DNA of 64,000 nt, from positions 32,049,324 to 32,113,323 of the forward strand of contig NC_030826.1 in the NCBI RefSeq assembly GCF_001704415.2. The letters run 5' to 3'. This DNA is from Capra hircus. Its lineage: Eukaryota; Chordata; Mammalia; Artiodactyla; Bovidae. Made by a program: the position numbers and the translations under genes. This document shows positions 42,239-52,401 of this stretch, piece after piece. Each line of letters begins with the position of its first letter. Within the stretch, counting starts at the first letter, position 1. The notes beneath the pieces were generated by a model. It saw nothing but the letters and a program-made list of their open reading frames with translations. It was not told where the DNA came from and made no database searches.

Positions 42239-43660
42239 GAAGATGGCTTAGCTGAATCTGTTTGAGATTGAGTTTAAAATCTGAGGAATGAAGGCCCAAT
42301 GGACAAAAATTCTATTCACTCCCTGAAGGTTTCTATATATCTTGTAAGTTGTCTTCCTAAGTCTAGTTGTCTTCAAAAATTGTGACAGATAACATTCTTC
42401 TTTTATATCCACTCTAGGATTTTAGGCCAAGCTGGAAGCTGAATGGATGCCCTAAACAGCCACCAGCTAAGGGTTTTCTGCCAGTTTTAGGAAGCATCAG
42501 AATAGGAAATCAAAGACTGCATTAGATTATCTAGGTAGATTCCTACTGGTGTCCACAGATCTCAGATAGAGATTAAAATATCCACTGACATCAGCTTTTG
42601 CTCAGAAGAGTCTGTTTCCTCATGTTCCTTCTATCTGACCCTCAAACTGTATGTAGGGGTTCATTATTTATTCCCTCCTTGGGAATATCAAAGATTCAGA
42701 GTGATTTTTACCAATCATTTCCCCCAGAGGCTTTACAAGGATTTGGGCTCTTTAGTTTCCTATCCAGTTGAACCGAGATTGTTAAGAAGGTTCTCCTAAA
42801 TTCAGAGGTAGATGTGTAATCCTCAGGGAGGTCTCCTTGGCTTGGGGTTGCCCCACCACTTTTTCTACCCTGGAAGACCATTTAAAGTGGATCATAGTTC
42901 ATGGGAACATTGTTTCAAATGCACTCCTTTGAGGGTTAGCACAAAGATCCAGGGGACCAGAGCTGCAGTAATCTAATCTGGCCATTGGGGAAAAATAAAT
43001 CACTGCTCTCTGTCATGTACATGACCTTCACCCCAGTTATATTTTTGAAATAATTATAAGACAGTCTGTCAGTGGTGTCTATGTGAGAGTTAAAACAGAA
43101 TTTACAATTGAGTGGTCTGTTCACCCTTGGATGTAGTTCACTGTCTAGAGATAAATTTCCAGTTCAAATAAGAACAAGTCTGAGATTCTTCCAAAGCTAT
43201 CAGTTCATTCAGAAAAGTCATTAAATGGTGTCTAACCATCTAGCTGAGCTGCTGACTGAGTTTTCATATGATGGCTAAATATTTTGCTTTGATACATCTA
43301 GCCTGCATTGAATTCTTGGCTAATTTTATTTATGAAATGGTGTATCATTTCAGCTGAACAGTAGAGTCTATAGTTTATTTTTAGTTCATGCTGGACACTG
43401 ATGAGTACAACAGATTATTATTTTGGTCCTATGTGGATCCAATCTTACATCATTTCTTTGTGCTGATAAAGCTTTTTGGCAGCTCTCCACTGAGAGATCC
43501 TAAGTAGGAAAAGAAGGCCAACTTCGTTGCATTTTTAAACTGAAAATTTATCTTTGTCAATGTTCTTAGGACCAATGAGATACAATTGCCTCTAAATTGG
43601 ATAGCTACAGACCCAACTGTATACTGCTTGTAAGAGATGCACATTACATATAACCTTTGG
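42239..43660. other. Single-copy or unassigned DNA, no gene
   Basis: About 1.4 kb without a recognisable family or coding frame of note. The 116-codon minus frame at 43450-43800 ends in the SINE that follows and has no domain. Confidence 0.4.
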
Positions 43661-43850
43661 GGAACTTCCTTGGTGGCCCAGTGGTTAAGAATCCATCTTC
43701 CAATGCGGGGGACATGGGTTGGATCCCTGGTCAGGGAACTGGGATCCCACATGCCTGGGGGCAATGAAGTCCCTGAGACACAACAAAGGATCCTGCACAC
43801 CGTAACTAAACCCCAATGTAGCCAAAATTAAAATAAACAAAATATACAAT
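43661..43850 (+). mobile_element. Long CHR-2-type SINE
   Basis: It starts ggggaacttccttggtggcc, with 'gttaagaatccatcttccaa', 'ggatccctggtcagggaact', then a longer 3' part ('gtaactaaaccccaatgtag') and an A-rich end. Confidence 0.9.
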
Positions 43851-44014
43851 ATTGGGTTAGATTAAAATAAATAAATAAAGTGGAACCTTCTGGAAGCATC
43901 TTAAAAAATATAACCCATGCAACCAGTAATCGTAAGAAAGCATGAGTCACTTTATCAGCCTCAGAAAAAATAAGCTTCAAATGGATAAAAATAAGCTTCA
44001 TTCATATGTATGGC

Positions 44015-44115
44015 TGAGTCCTTTCACTGTTCACCTGAAACTATCATAACATTGTTTGTTAACCACCGGCCAGACCCCAATACAAAACAAGAAGATTTAG
44101 AAAAATAAAAATCTT
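44015..44115 (+). mobile_element. Ruminant L1 3' end fragment
   Basis: 'tggctgagtcctttcactgt', 'cacctgaaactatcataaca' and 'ccagaccccaatacaaaaca' with an A-rich tail match the 19045 copy. Confidence 0.78.
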
Positions 44116-44334
44116 GAAATCAAAAAGAAAAAAGAAGCTTCAAGACAAGGAGAGTTATTGGAGATAATTTCGTAATGATAAAATCTGATAGAATTAAAGA
44201 GAGAAATAGACACATGCACAATTTTAGCTGGCAATTTCAATATTCAATATATTATTCTTTCAATAATTGATAGAATAAGTAGATGATACAAGAATTGAAT
44301 AGCAGAAGATTTGAACAACACTATCATTCAGCTT

Positions 44335-44545
44335 GGGCTTCCTTGGTGGCTCAATGGTAAAGAATCCACCTGCCAATGTAGGAGACAAGGGTTCCATCCC
44401 TGGGTCAGGAAGATCCCCTGGAGAAGGAAATGGCAACCCACTCCAGTATTCTTGCCTGGAGAATCCCATGGACAGAGTAGCCTAGAGGGCTGTAGTCCAT
44501 GGGGTCTCAAAGAGTTGGACACAAATTATAGACTAAAGAACAGCA
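44335..44545 (+). mobile_element. Bov-tA SINE with 12-bp duplication
   Basis: Full-length sense copy from gggcttccttggtggctcaa. The flanks atcattcagctt (44323-44334) and atcattcaactt (44546-44557) differ at one base. It sits inside the L1 ORF2. Confidence 0.95.
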
Positions 44546-45885
44546 ATCATTCAACTTCATCAAACACATACAACCAAGTAGAATACACATTCTTTTCCGG
44601 TGGATGTGGAACATTCACCAAGATAGGCCAGATGCTGGGCCATAAAGCAAGTCTTAGTAAATATCAAAGTATTTGATCATGCAGAATATCTTCTCTGACT
44701 ACAGTGGAATTAAATTAGAAATAAAAAGATATCTGGAAAATTATCAGTTATTTAGAAAATAGACAAACTCCTGAATAATCCTTAGAAAGAGAAGGCATAA
44801 GGGAAACATTTCCAACTGAATGATAAAGGCTAACACAATGTATTAAAAGTCGAGGATGTAGACATTTTAATACTGCTACATATAATCATACAAGCTCTGA
44901 ATGCTTACATGATGAAAGAAGAATGGTTTTAAAATCAATCACCTAAGCTTCCATGTTAAAGTATTAGGGGGAAAAAAGAGCAAATTAGAACCAGATTAAC
45001 AGGAATGAAGGAAATAATAAAGATAAGAGCAGAAACCAGTGAAATACAAAATGAACAAACAACAGAGCAAGATCAGTAATACCAAAGGCTGGTTCTTTGA
45101 AAGATCAATAAAACTGAAAAAATTCTGGTTGAACAACTTTTAAATTAATATTGATAAAGGTGAAAGCAAATACAAATGACTAACTCAGGAATTAAGAGGA
45201 ACATTAGTCTTGATTCTACAGTTATTAAAAAGATAATAAGGGAATACTGTAAGTAAGTTTATATCCTTAAGTGTAGCAATTTAACTGATGTGGAAAAACT
45301 CCTAGAAAGACACAACTTGCCAAAACAGACACACAAAGAAACAGAAAAGTCAATAGCTCAAAATATGTCTAATTAGTTTAATTCATAATAAAATGTTCAC
45401 TCAAAGAAAATTCCATGAAAGATGGGTTTCCTAGGAAATTCTATGAAATAGTTAAGAATAAAATGAAAGCAATTTTCTACAAACTCTGTCCAAAAACGAG
45501 AGGCCAGTCTAACCGTGATTCCCAAACCAGATAAGAACATTATCCTGACCACAGACCAATATCGCTCTTGAACAGACATCAATATCCTTAACAAAATATC
45601 AACAAATTGAATTCAGAAAAACATATATCAATAAAAATGATAAAATATCATGAGACAGGGAGGGTTTTTTTATCCTTAAAAATGCGAAACTGGTTTACCA
45701 TTCACAAACTAGTGTATTTCAGTGCAGTAACAAAGGAAAATGTTTCATGATCAACTCATCCACTCAGAAAAGATTAAATACAATGTCAAACCCACACATG
45801 ATAGAAACTCTCAGCAAACTAAGAATAGAAAGCAACTTACCCTGATAGTGAGTAACCATGAATAGCCAACAGCTAACACTGTGGT

Positions 45886-46154
45886 TGGAGAAGGCAATGG
45901 CAACCCACTCCAGTACTCGTGCCTGGAGAATCCCATGGACAAAGGAGCCTGGTAGGCTGCAGTCTGTGGGGTCGCTAAGAGTCGGGCACGACTGAGCGAC
46001 TTCACTTTCACTTTCATTCACTGGAGAAGGAAATGGCAACCCACTCCAGCGTTCTTGCCTGGAGGATCCCAGGGACGGCAGAGCCTGGTGGGCTGCCGTC
46101 TATGGGGTCGCACAGAGTCCGACACGGCTGAAGCAACTTAGCAGCAGCAGCAGC
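45886..46154 (+). mobile_element. Bov-A2 SINE with 11-bp duplication
   Basis: A sense dimer with an AGC tail of four units. The flanks aacactgtggt (45875-45885) and aacattgtggt (46155-46165) differ at one base. It also sits inside the L1 ORF2. Confidence 0.96.
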
Positions 46155-46250
46155 AACATTGTGGTAAATGGCAATTATAAGAAACTCCACATTTTGCCCC
46201 TAGATGTGGCACAAAAAGAGAGGTTCCACCATCCTAGATTTTGAACTTAT

Positions 46251-46565
46251 TCTGATACTTCTTCTTTATGTGTATGTATGTGTTTTTTTTTAATTGTTCC
46301 TTCTTATCAAGCTTTATATCCCAGAGACCAGACAGTTCTGGGATTTGCTTCTTCTCAATTACTGCCTCCTTCTCAGATCACTTAGCTTTATTCATTCATT
46401 TTCTCTGCATTTTATTTCACTGTGTGAACACATCACAATATATCCAGTAGCCTCAAGGTGTTTAATTCATTTGGGGTCGGGTGTTTTTTTTTTTGTTTGT
46501 TTGTTTGTTTTTGTTTCGTTTTCATCTCACCACTCTTTGAAATAAAATAGAAAATATTTTTGTGC
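46251..46565. other. T-rich single-copy DNA, no gene
   Basis: It contains a T-run and a ttgtttgtttg run at 46480-46520. The 83-codon frame across it is due to this composition. Confidence 0.4.
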
Positions 46566-46567
46566 TA

Positions 46568-46769
46568 TAGTGTGCTCAGTTGAGTCTGACTTTTGTGAGC
46601 CCATTTACTGTAGTTCACCAAGCTCTGCTGTTCATGGGATTCTCTAGACAAGAATACTGGAGTAGGTTGCCATTTCTTTCACCAAGGGATCTTCGTGACC
46701 CAGGGATGGAGCCCATATCTCCTGCATTACATGTGGATTCTTTACCACTGAGCCGCCTGGCAAGCCTGA
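46568..46769 (-). mobile_element. Bov-tA SINE, antisense
   Basis: Complete antisense copy: tail side 'gtgctcagttgagtctgact', head side 'gattctttaccactgagccg' and cctggcaagcc. Confidence 0.92.
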
Positions 46770-48400
46770 ATATCTTGGTATGAGCTGGCAATTTAAATAG
46801 TATTTAAAAACAGAAATTAAAAACAAAAAACAAACAGAAATTCACTGAAGATTATCAACGCTGAACTTTTTGGGGTTTATGACTTTCTCTTTGACAGCCT
46901 CCCTTGGGCTCAGGGGTTGTAGAACCATAATATACATGTTTTATTTTCTCCCAAACTTCTCACCATCTAAGTGGGTCTCTGCTGGTAACTCAAGGTCAGG
47001 TGCAAACTCTCCAGGTCACTGGACCTGATGCCTGGGGGCCTTCATGTGGCCTCGCCTGCAGCCCAGAGTGACCATCCTCATCTTTTTGGTGACATCCTCA
47101 CATCCCATGCAGGAAGCAGGTGCCAGAAATGGCCCGTCTTACACAGAATGTACAGTAGAATTATCCAGTGTCAGACATGTATGGATTTTTACACATATAG
47201 CAGGTTCTTTCTAACCAATGAAGAAACCAGGTCTTGAGAAAAAATAGCAACATCATGACGTTATTATAGGCATAGCAAAGCCCCTAGCATCTTTGGGGTG
47301 AGGAACAGTCTCAGGGCACCCAATTAGCAAGCAAATGAGTAACATTAGAGAGAGAACTCGTGAACCTGCCAGGATCATTAATGCATTAACGGAATTACCT
47401 TTATTAGATTGACTCCCTGTTACCTAGCAGAGAGGGGGCCCGAGGGAAGGGGTTACCAGAAGGGTCAGTTTTGTCTATTTCTCTAGCAGGTTCTATTGTC
47501 TGGGGATGGCAGCGGGGAGTTCCTAGATTGTGCCTTAAGGGTGGGTCCCCAGGAGGTAAATAGAATTGCTGGCTCCTTTGGAGACTGGGGCTGAAGATGG
47601 AGCAGAGGGCAGGGGTCAGCACCCACAAAGCAGAGATAAGGATGTTGAGAGGGTGTGAGTCTGTTTCTGTGTGAAGAGAGAGAAAGGGCTAGCTCGCACT
47701 TCTGTTCAGGACCGGCTATGATTATCACAAGCTGGATCCCTAAAGACCCTTTGAGTTCTCTATTTCCTTATTCCCTGTGTCTCTTCTTCACTGTCATCTG
47801 TCTTCTCGTTTGTCTGTTCCTCCTCATTCCCAGCACCTCTGTCTCCTTCAAAGCCTCCACCTGGTCCATGCTGGAATTTGAGAAATTTTGTAACTAGTCC
47901 ACTCCCCTCGTCCTTCTCAAACCTGGAACCTGCCCATTGCGGCACATTCTCTCCACCTGTTGTCCCAAATCCTTCCCTAGGCCTTCCTCATCATAGAACC
48001 ATTCAAAGTGCCTCTGCTTCTCAGGCAAAATATGTGTCCATCTATTTCCAGTGAGAGCACTCAGCTCACCCACGCATAGGTTTATGGCTTTGTAAAGTGA
48101 GTTCCCATCAGACTCCCTCTGACCTACGAGCCCTCTCCTCCCCTGATCAGCTCCAAACCGGCTGAGGCCAGCTGGTCTCCTGAGGCCTTATCTCCCAACC
48201 CCGCCAGCCCCATCAGCCATATCACCTCTGGGAGATGCTCTCAGATTATGTTCCTAGCGAAGCAGAGAGCCACACGGATTCTCCCGGCCCCAGCTGGCCC
48301 AGCTCAAGGCCTGTTTTGTCAGCTGGATCTTTGTTGACATTTCTGATGATGATGTACTTTCAGTTTTGCCTTCTAAAGGACCATGATAATTAATTAAACA
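46770..48400. other. Single-copy DNA, no gene recognised
   Basis: The longest unbroken stretch without a young repeat (1.6 kb). Frames of 60-81 codons overlap each other. A weak antisense MIR-like patch lies near 47205-47260. No supported exon. Confidence 0.45.
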
Positions 48401-48404
48401 AAAC

Positions 48405-48560
48405 AATACTGCTATTTATTGAGTGCCATGGAATGCAGGCACCACGCTAAGAGCTTTCCCTGTCGTCTTCTCTCATGTAAGCTCTCTAACTATCTGCTGA
48501 GCTAGGTCCTATTATCATCACCCCTTTTCACAGAGAAGAAAACCGTAAATGCAGAGGGGG
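48405..48560 (-). mobile_element. MIR SINE, antisense
   Basis: 'ctatttattgagtgccatgg', 'gcaccacgctaagagctttc', 'gctaggtcctattatcatca' and 'cccttttcacagagaagaaa' follow antisense MIR order closely. Confidence 0.8.
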
Positions 48561-48769
48561 CATCAGAGTGGACTCTAGCCGCTGCTGTGGATGGCCTCTC
48601 TTTTCGTGACCTGTGTTCATTTTGGCCCACCCCACTCATTTTCCTCGTGATGTTTCATTCTCTCAGTGGCATCTGAAAACCAAGCTTAGCAGCTGTATTC
48701 TTCCCTGTAGTCCCCAAAGTGCCCACCCAGCACAATAAAGGCTGGTTCCCTGTGCTTGTTCATGAAGTG

Positions 48770-48957
48770 AAAAGTGTTACCCCCTCAGTTGTGTCTGATT
48801 CTTTGGGACCCCATGCACTGTAGCCCACCAGGTTCTTCTGTCCATGGGATTTCCCAGGCAAGAATACTGGAGTGGGTTGCCATTTCCTTTTCCAGGAGAT
48901 CTTCCTGACTTAAGGACGGAACCTGGGTCTCCCAAATTGGAGGAGGATTCTTTAATG
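48770..48957 (-). mobile_element. Bov-tA SINE, antisense
   Basis: Body and most of the head are antisense. The distal head end is missing after 'ggaggattctttaa'. Confidence 0.9.
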
Positions 48958-49410
48958 CACTTCAGTTCCACAGTATTTATCAGAGATGCTGCCTCAATTC
49001 TTTTAAGAAATAAGATGGAGTTAGATAAATAAGTACAATGCATTCATGCTAAGAAACCAGTCATTTATCCTGCAGGCTATGGATGATTTTAACAGGAATT
49101 TAACAAAGTCCAACTTATTTTTGTTTCTTTTTTAGAAATTGCCCACTGATAATGCTGTTGAGGGTGGATTACTTAGACTGGGGAAGAATTGAGACCAGAG
49201 TGATAGCTACTGCAACTCGGTCGGCTCTCAACACATTAATTATAGATATAAAAATCATATATGCTACTGTATATATAACATTTAAGTATTTATATTTCAC
49301 ATATACATAACCTTAGACTTTATCATTTTTCTTACAAACATCATTTTTGCTCCATAAACTGTTTTTGCTAGCCAGGTTTTTGGACTTTCTGGTACATTTG
49401 TTGCTTTTTG
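48958..49410. other. AT-rich DNA, no gene recognised
   Basis: Contains AT-rich low-complexity sequence at 49235-49300. No family is recognised. Confidence 0.35.
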
Positions 49411-49411
49411 T

Positions 49412-49610
49412 TGTTGTATAGTCTCTCAGTCATGTCCGACTCTTTGCGACCCCACGGACTGTGGCCCCCCAGTCTCCTCTGTTCATGGGATTTCCCAGGC
49501 AAGAATACTGGGGTGGATTGCCATTTCCTCCTCCAGGGGATCTTCTCGACCCAGGGGTTGAAGTTTTGTCTCCTGCATCAGCAGGAGGATTCTCTATCAG
49601 AGCCACCTTG
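49412..49610 (-). mobile_element. Bov-tA SINE, antisense
   Basis: It begins ttgttgtatagtctctcagt and ends at 'gattctctatcagagccacc'. The tail carries the ttgttgt form found in older copies. Confidence 0.92.
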
Positions 49611-49696
49611 TACATAGTAGGCACTTTTATGAACAGGAATTAAAGAATGCAGCAGTAACAAACCCTGAAAGTTCAGAGATTGATAGATGGCAGTTT

Positions 49697-49795
49697 CTTT
49701 TTTTTTTAATTGAAGTCTAGTTAATTTGCAGTGTTAATTTCTGCTATACCGCAGTGTTTCAGTTACATACACACACACATGTATGCACATATATA
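49697..49795 (-). mobile_element. L1 3' end, antisense
   Basis: 'attgaagtctagttaatttg', 'gtgttaatttctgctatacc' and 'gcagtgtttcagttacatac' are the complement of the ruminant L1 terminus, with a T-run on the left as its complement tail. Confidence 0.75.
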
Positions 49796-50867
49796 ATGTA
49801 TAACGTATAAATAAAACTAACTTCGTACAACATTAGTCAATAGGTTCTTTATTATCCCTGAAATAACCAAAGAATGAATCAACAAAAGACACTTTATGAC
49901 AGCTGAAGATGCTGCTGGAATCTCATCCTGGACACTCAGTGGAGGTTTTCAGGGCTCCATTTGTAGCGGAAAACACAGTGGGATGAGAGGGCAGCCCTGA
50001 GGTCACATGGCACCAGAGTTCCCACTGCTCACCTCTCACCCAGGTCAGTGAGGGAAGAAGATGCATTTGCCTGTGTGGACACTGCAAGTGTGGAGCTGCT
50101 GCCCTAAGCCAGGGACTTGAAAGGACTGGAAAATAATAATGTGTATCCAATTAAGAAGTGATAATTTATGGTATCTTCATTTTGCATCCAATTTCCCTTC
50201 CAAAAGCCACTAGCATTTCACATTTCATAATCAATTGGCTTTAAACATACAAAACAAAGTCTTAGTATTCTTTTGTTTTCCTACTGTTGTTCATTGTGAC
50301 ACCTTTTAGTTGAATCAGAAATTGCCTTCAAGAAAAACAAGAGTAGAAACTTCAGAAGTTGAGGATGACATGCCATGGAAAACATTCAAAGGGAGTCTGT
50401 TTAGAGCAATTTAGGAACCCAGAAAGGGATGAGATAAGCAGAAATCACTTTTTCCCCCCATTCCTGGGGTCATTTGCATGGAAACTACCTTACTAATTGG
50501 TTTAACTTGGCACTTCCAATATGTATATTTTGTCTTGTCTTCATCTTCAAAGTGTTCCATGAACAATGGGACTGATTCTTCCACAAAGTTCCCACTAAAT
50601 TTTTCCAGACAGTGAGGAGAGTTGTCCCAAAGCCGTGTTCCCTTGCAGCATGGAGTTGGTGGCTTGGGGCTAGGCTCCTCTGCTCTTAGCCTAGTGCCCA
50701 GAAGGCAGGGTTCCATGCTCCAAGAGGGGCAGGGCTCTAGCCTGGAGAAGAAGCTCACCCAAGGAATTACAGCCCCTCTGAAGAACAAGGATGTAGAAAA
50801 ACCCCTGAGAGTGAAGGCTACCAAAGCCGAGACTGGGAGAACATTTAGGGTGAGCTTGAAACCAAGG
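49796..50867. other. Single-copy DNA with an open minus frame
   Basis: No repeat is recognised after 49850. The 180-codon minus-strand frame 50411-50953 covers the right half and begins inside the SINE to its right. It lacks domain signatures and a plus-strand frame of 156 codons overlaps it. I do not call it a gene. Confidence 0.4.
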
Positions 50868-50972
50868 AGGGCTTCCCTGGTGGCTAAAATGGCAAAGAAT
50901 TGCCTGCAGTGTGGGAGACCCAGGATAGGGGAGCCTGGTGAACTACGGTCCATGGGGTTGCAAAGAGTTAAC
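50868..50972 (+). mobile_element. Bov-tA SINE with large internal deletion
   Basis: The head (gggcttccctggtggctaaa, gcctgcagtgtgggagaccc) joins at 'cccaggataggggagcctgg' to the 3' part of the Bov-A body, and ends at caaagagttaac. About 85-90 bp of the usual element are missing. The B box is lost, so it cannot be transcribed by RNA polymerase III as usual. Confidence 0.9.
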
Positions 50973-51192
50973 TTTCTGAAACCAAGGAAATGGGGTCAGC
51001 CTGGAAACTGCTTGGGGTTCCTAGTGAGGCCCATGGATTCCATCCCATCTTCTTTCTCCAGCAGGACTTTGGGAAAATGTGCCAACTCCTGAGTTTCCCC
51101 TGTGTGGTACCTAAAATCCTGCCAAGGTTATGAGTCAGGTCCTTGTTTTAAAATCCAGATGAAAGACAGCTCTCTTAGTATATACACTGGTG

Positions 51193-51402
51193 TTACTGTT
51201 TGATCGCTAAGTCATATCTGACTCTTTGCAACCCCATGCACTGTAGCCCACCAGGCTTCTCTGTCCATGGAATTGTCCAGGCAAGAAAACTGGAGTGGAT
51301 TGTCATTTCCTTCTCCAGTGGGTCTTCCTGACCCAGGGATCAAACCCAGGTCTCTTGCATTGCAGGTTGGTTTTCTACCATTAAGCCAACCAGGAAGCCC
51401 AA
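51193..51402 (-). mobile_element. Bov-tA SINE, antisense
   Basis: Full-length antisense copy ending at accaggaagccc. The flanks share tatatac, compatible with a short or eroded target duplication. Confidence 0.93.
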
Positions 51403-51910
51403 TATATACTCACAACAGAATATTATTCAGCCTTCAAAAGGATGGAAATCTGACCCACGCTGCAGCACAGATGGAACTTGAGGACATTCTGCTCAAAGAC
51501 TAATAATTCAGGCAAAATAGAGAACTAATAAGGACCTACTGTATAGCACAGGGAACTCTACTCTGTAACGACCGAGATGGGAAAATAATCTAAAAAAAGT
51601 GGCTACATGTATATGAATAACTGATTCACTTTGCTGTATACCTGAAACTAACATAATATCATAAATCAACTGGGCTCCAAAGCATTTTTTTTTAAAGAAT
51701 GACATATATAAGGAAAAAAATAAGCCAGACATAAAAGGACAAATACTATATGGTTTCGCTCAAGGTTCCCAGAATTGTCAGATTCACAGAGACAGAGAAT
51801 AGAGTGGTGATTGCTGGGGTGGGGAGAATGGATGAGGGTTAGTATTCAACGGGGACAGAATTTCAGCTGTGCATGAGAGAATGGGAATGCCACCGAATTT
51901 CAGAATAAAT
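51403..51910 (+). mobile_element. L1M LINE 3' region, split by a younger L1
   Basis: The left part (to about 51500) reads 'cagaatattattcagccttc' and 'cagatggaacttgaggacat'. The right part (from about 51718) reads 'aataagccagacataaaagg', 'gacaaatactatatggtttc' and 'agagtggtgattgctggggt'. The order is that of L1M, with a second L1 3' end between. Confidence 0.78.
51505..51700 (+). mobile_element. Ruminant L1 3' end nested in L1M
   Basis: 'aataaggacctactgtatag', 'cacagggaactctactctgt', 'ctgattcactttgctgtata' and 'cctgaaactaacataatatc', then a T-rich end. No clear target duplication was found. Confidence 0.82.
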
Positions 51911-51924
51911 ATTATGGATTTTAT

Positions 51925-52085
51925 TACTGTTTCTGGCATTTACTAAGCTGTGCGGCCTTGAGAAAGTTCCTCAAAGTCTTGCAAAATGGTAATAAGAACA
52001 TGACTTGCCTCCTTCCCTTCGGGGTTTCTGTGAGGTTTAGGCTGGCTAAAAGATGTGAAAATGCCCTACCAAGCTAAGTGGCAAG
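51925..52085 (+). mobile_element. MIR SINE
   Basis: 'tgtgcggccttgagaaagtt', 'cctcaaagtcttgcaaaatg' and 'gtttctgtgaggtttaggct' match the MIR core and 3' half. Confidence 0.7.
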
Positions 52086-52175
52086 GCATACGCTCAGTTC
52101 TAGAACAGATGAACAATGTAGTTTGCCCGAACGACGGTCTCTGATAGCAAATAAAGCAGATCTGTCTGGTCTATA

Positions 52176-52390
52176 GGGACTTCTCTGGTGAGTCAGAGGT
52201 AGAGTCTGTCCGCAACGCAGGAGACACAGTTTCCTGGGTCGGAAAGATCCCCTGTAGAAGGAAATGACAATCCACTCCAGTATTCTTGCCTGGGAAATCC
52301 CATGGACAGAGGTGTCTGTTGGGCTATTGTCTGTTGTGTCCATGGGGACACAAAGAGCTGGACACGACTTAGCGACTAAACAACGACAAC
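52176..52390 (+). mobile_element. Bov-tA SINE with 11-bp duplication
   Basis: Full-length sense copy with a 'gactaaacaacgacaac' tail and a local expansion ('gtctgttgtgtccatggggac'). The perfect repeat tctggtctata flanks it at 52165-52175 and 52391-52401. Confidence 0.95.
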
Positions 52391-52401
52391 TCTGGTCTAT
52401 A

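Larger units (their letters stand above)
44140..46250 (+). mobile_element. Decayed L1 ORF2, split by two SINEs
   Basis: Nucleotide order follows the L1 ORF2 coding strand: 'ggaacattcaccaagatagg' with 'cagatgctgggccataaagc' (44610-44650), 'gactacagtggaattaaatt', 'ggctggttctttgaaagatc', 'aaagataataagggaatact', then 'gaccacagaccaatatcgct' and 'gatagaaactctcagcaaac'. In an intact element this encodes the endonuclease-to-reverse-transcriptase part that drives retrotransposition. Stops and frameshifts are everywhere and no long frame remains. The 5' and 3' ends of ORF2 are absent. Confidence 0.82.
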
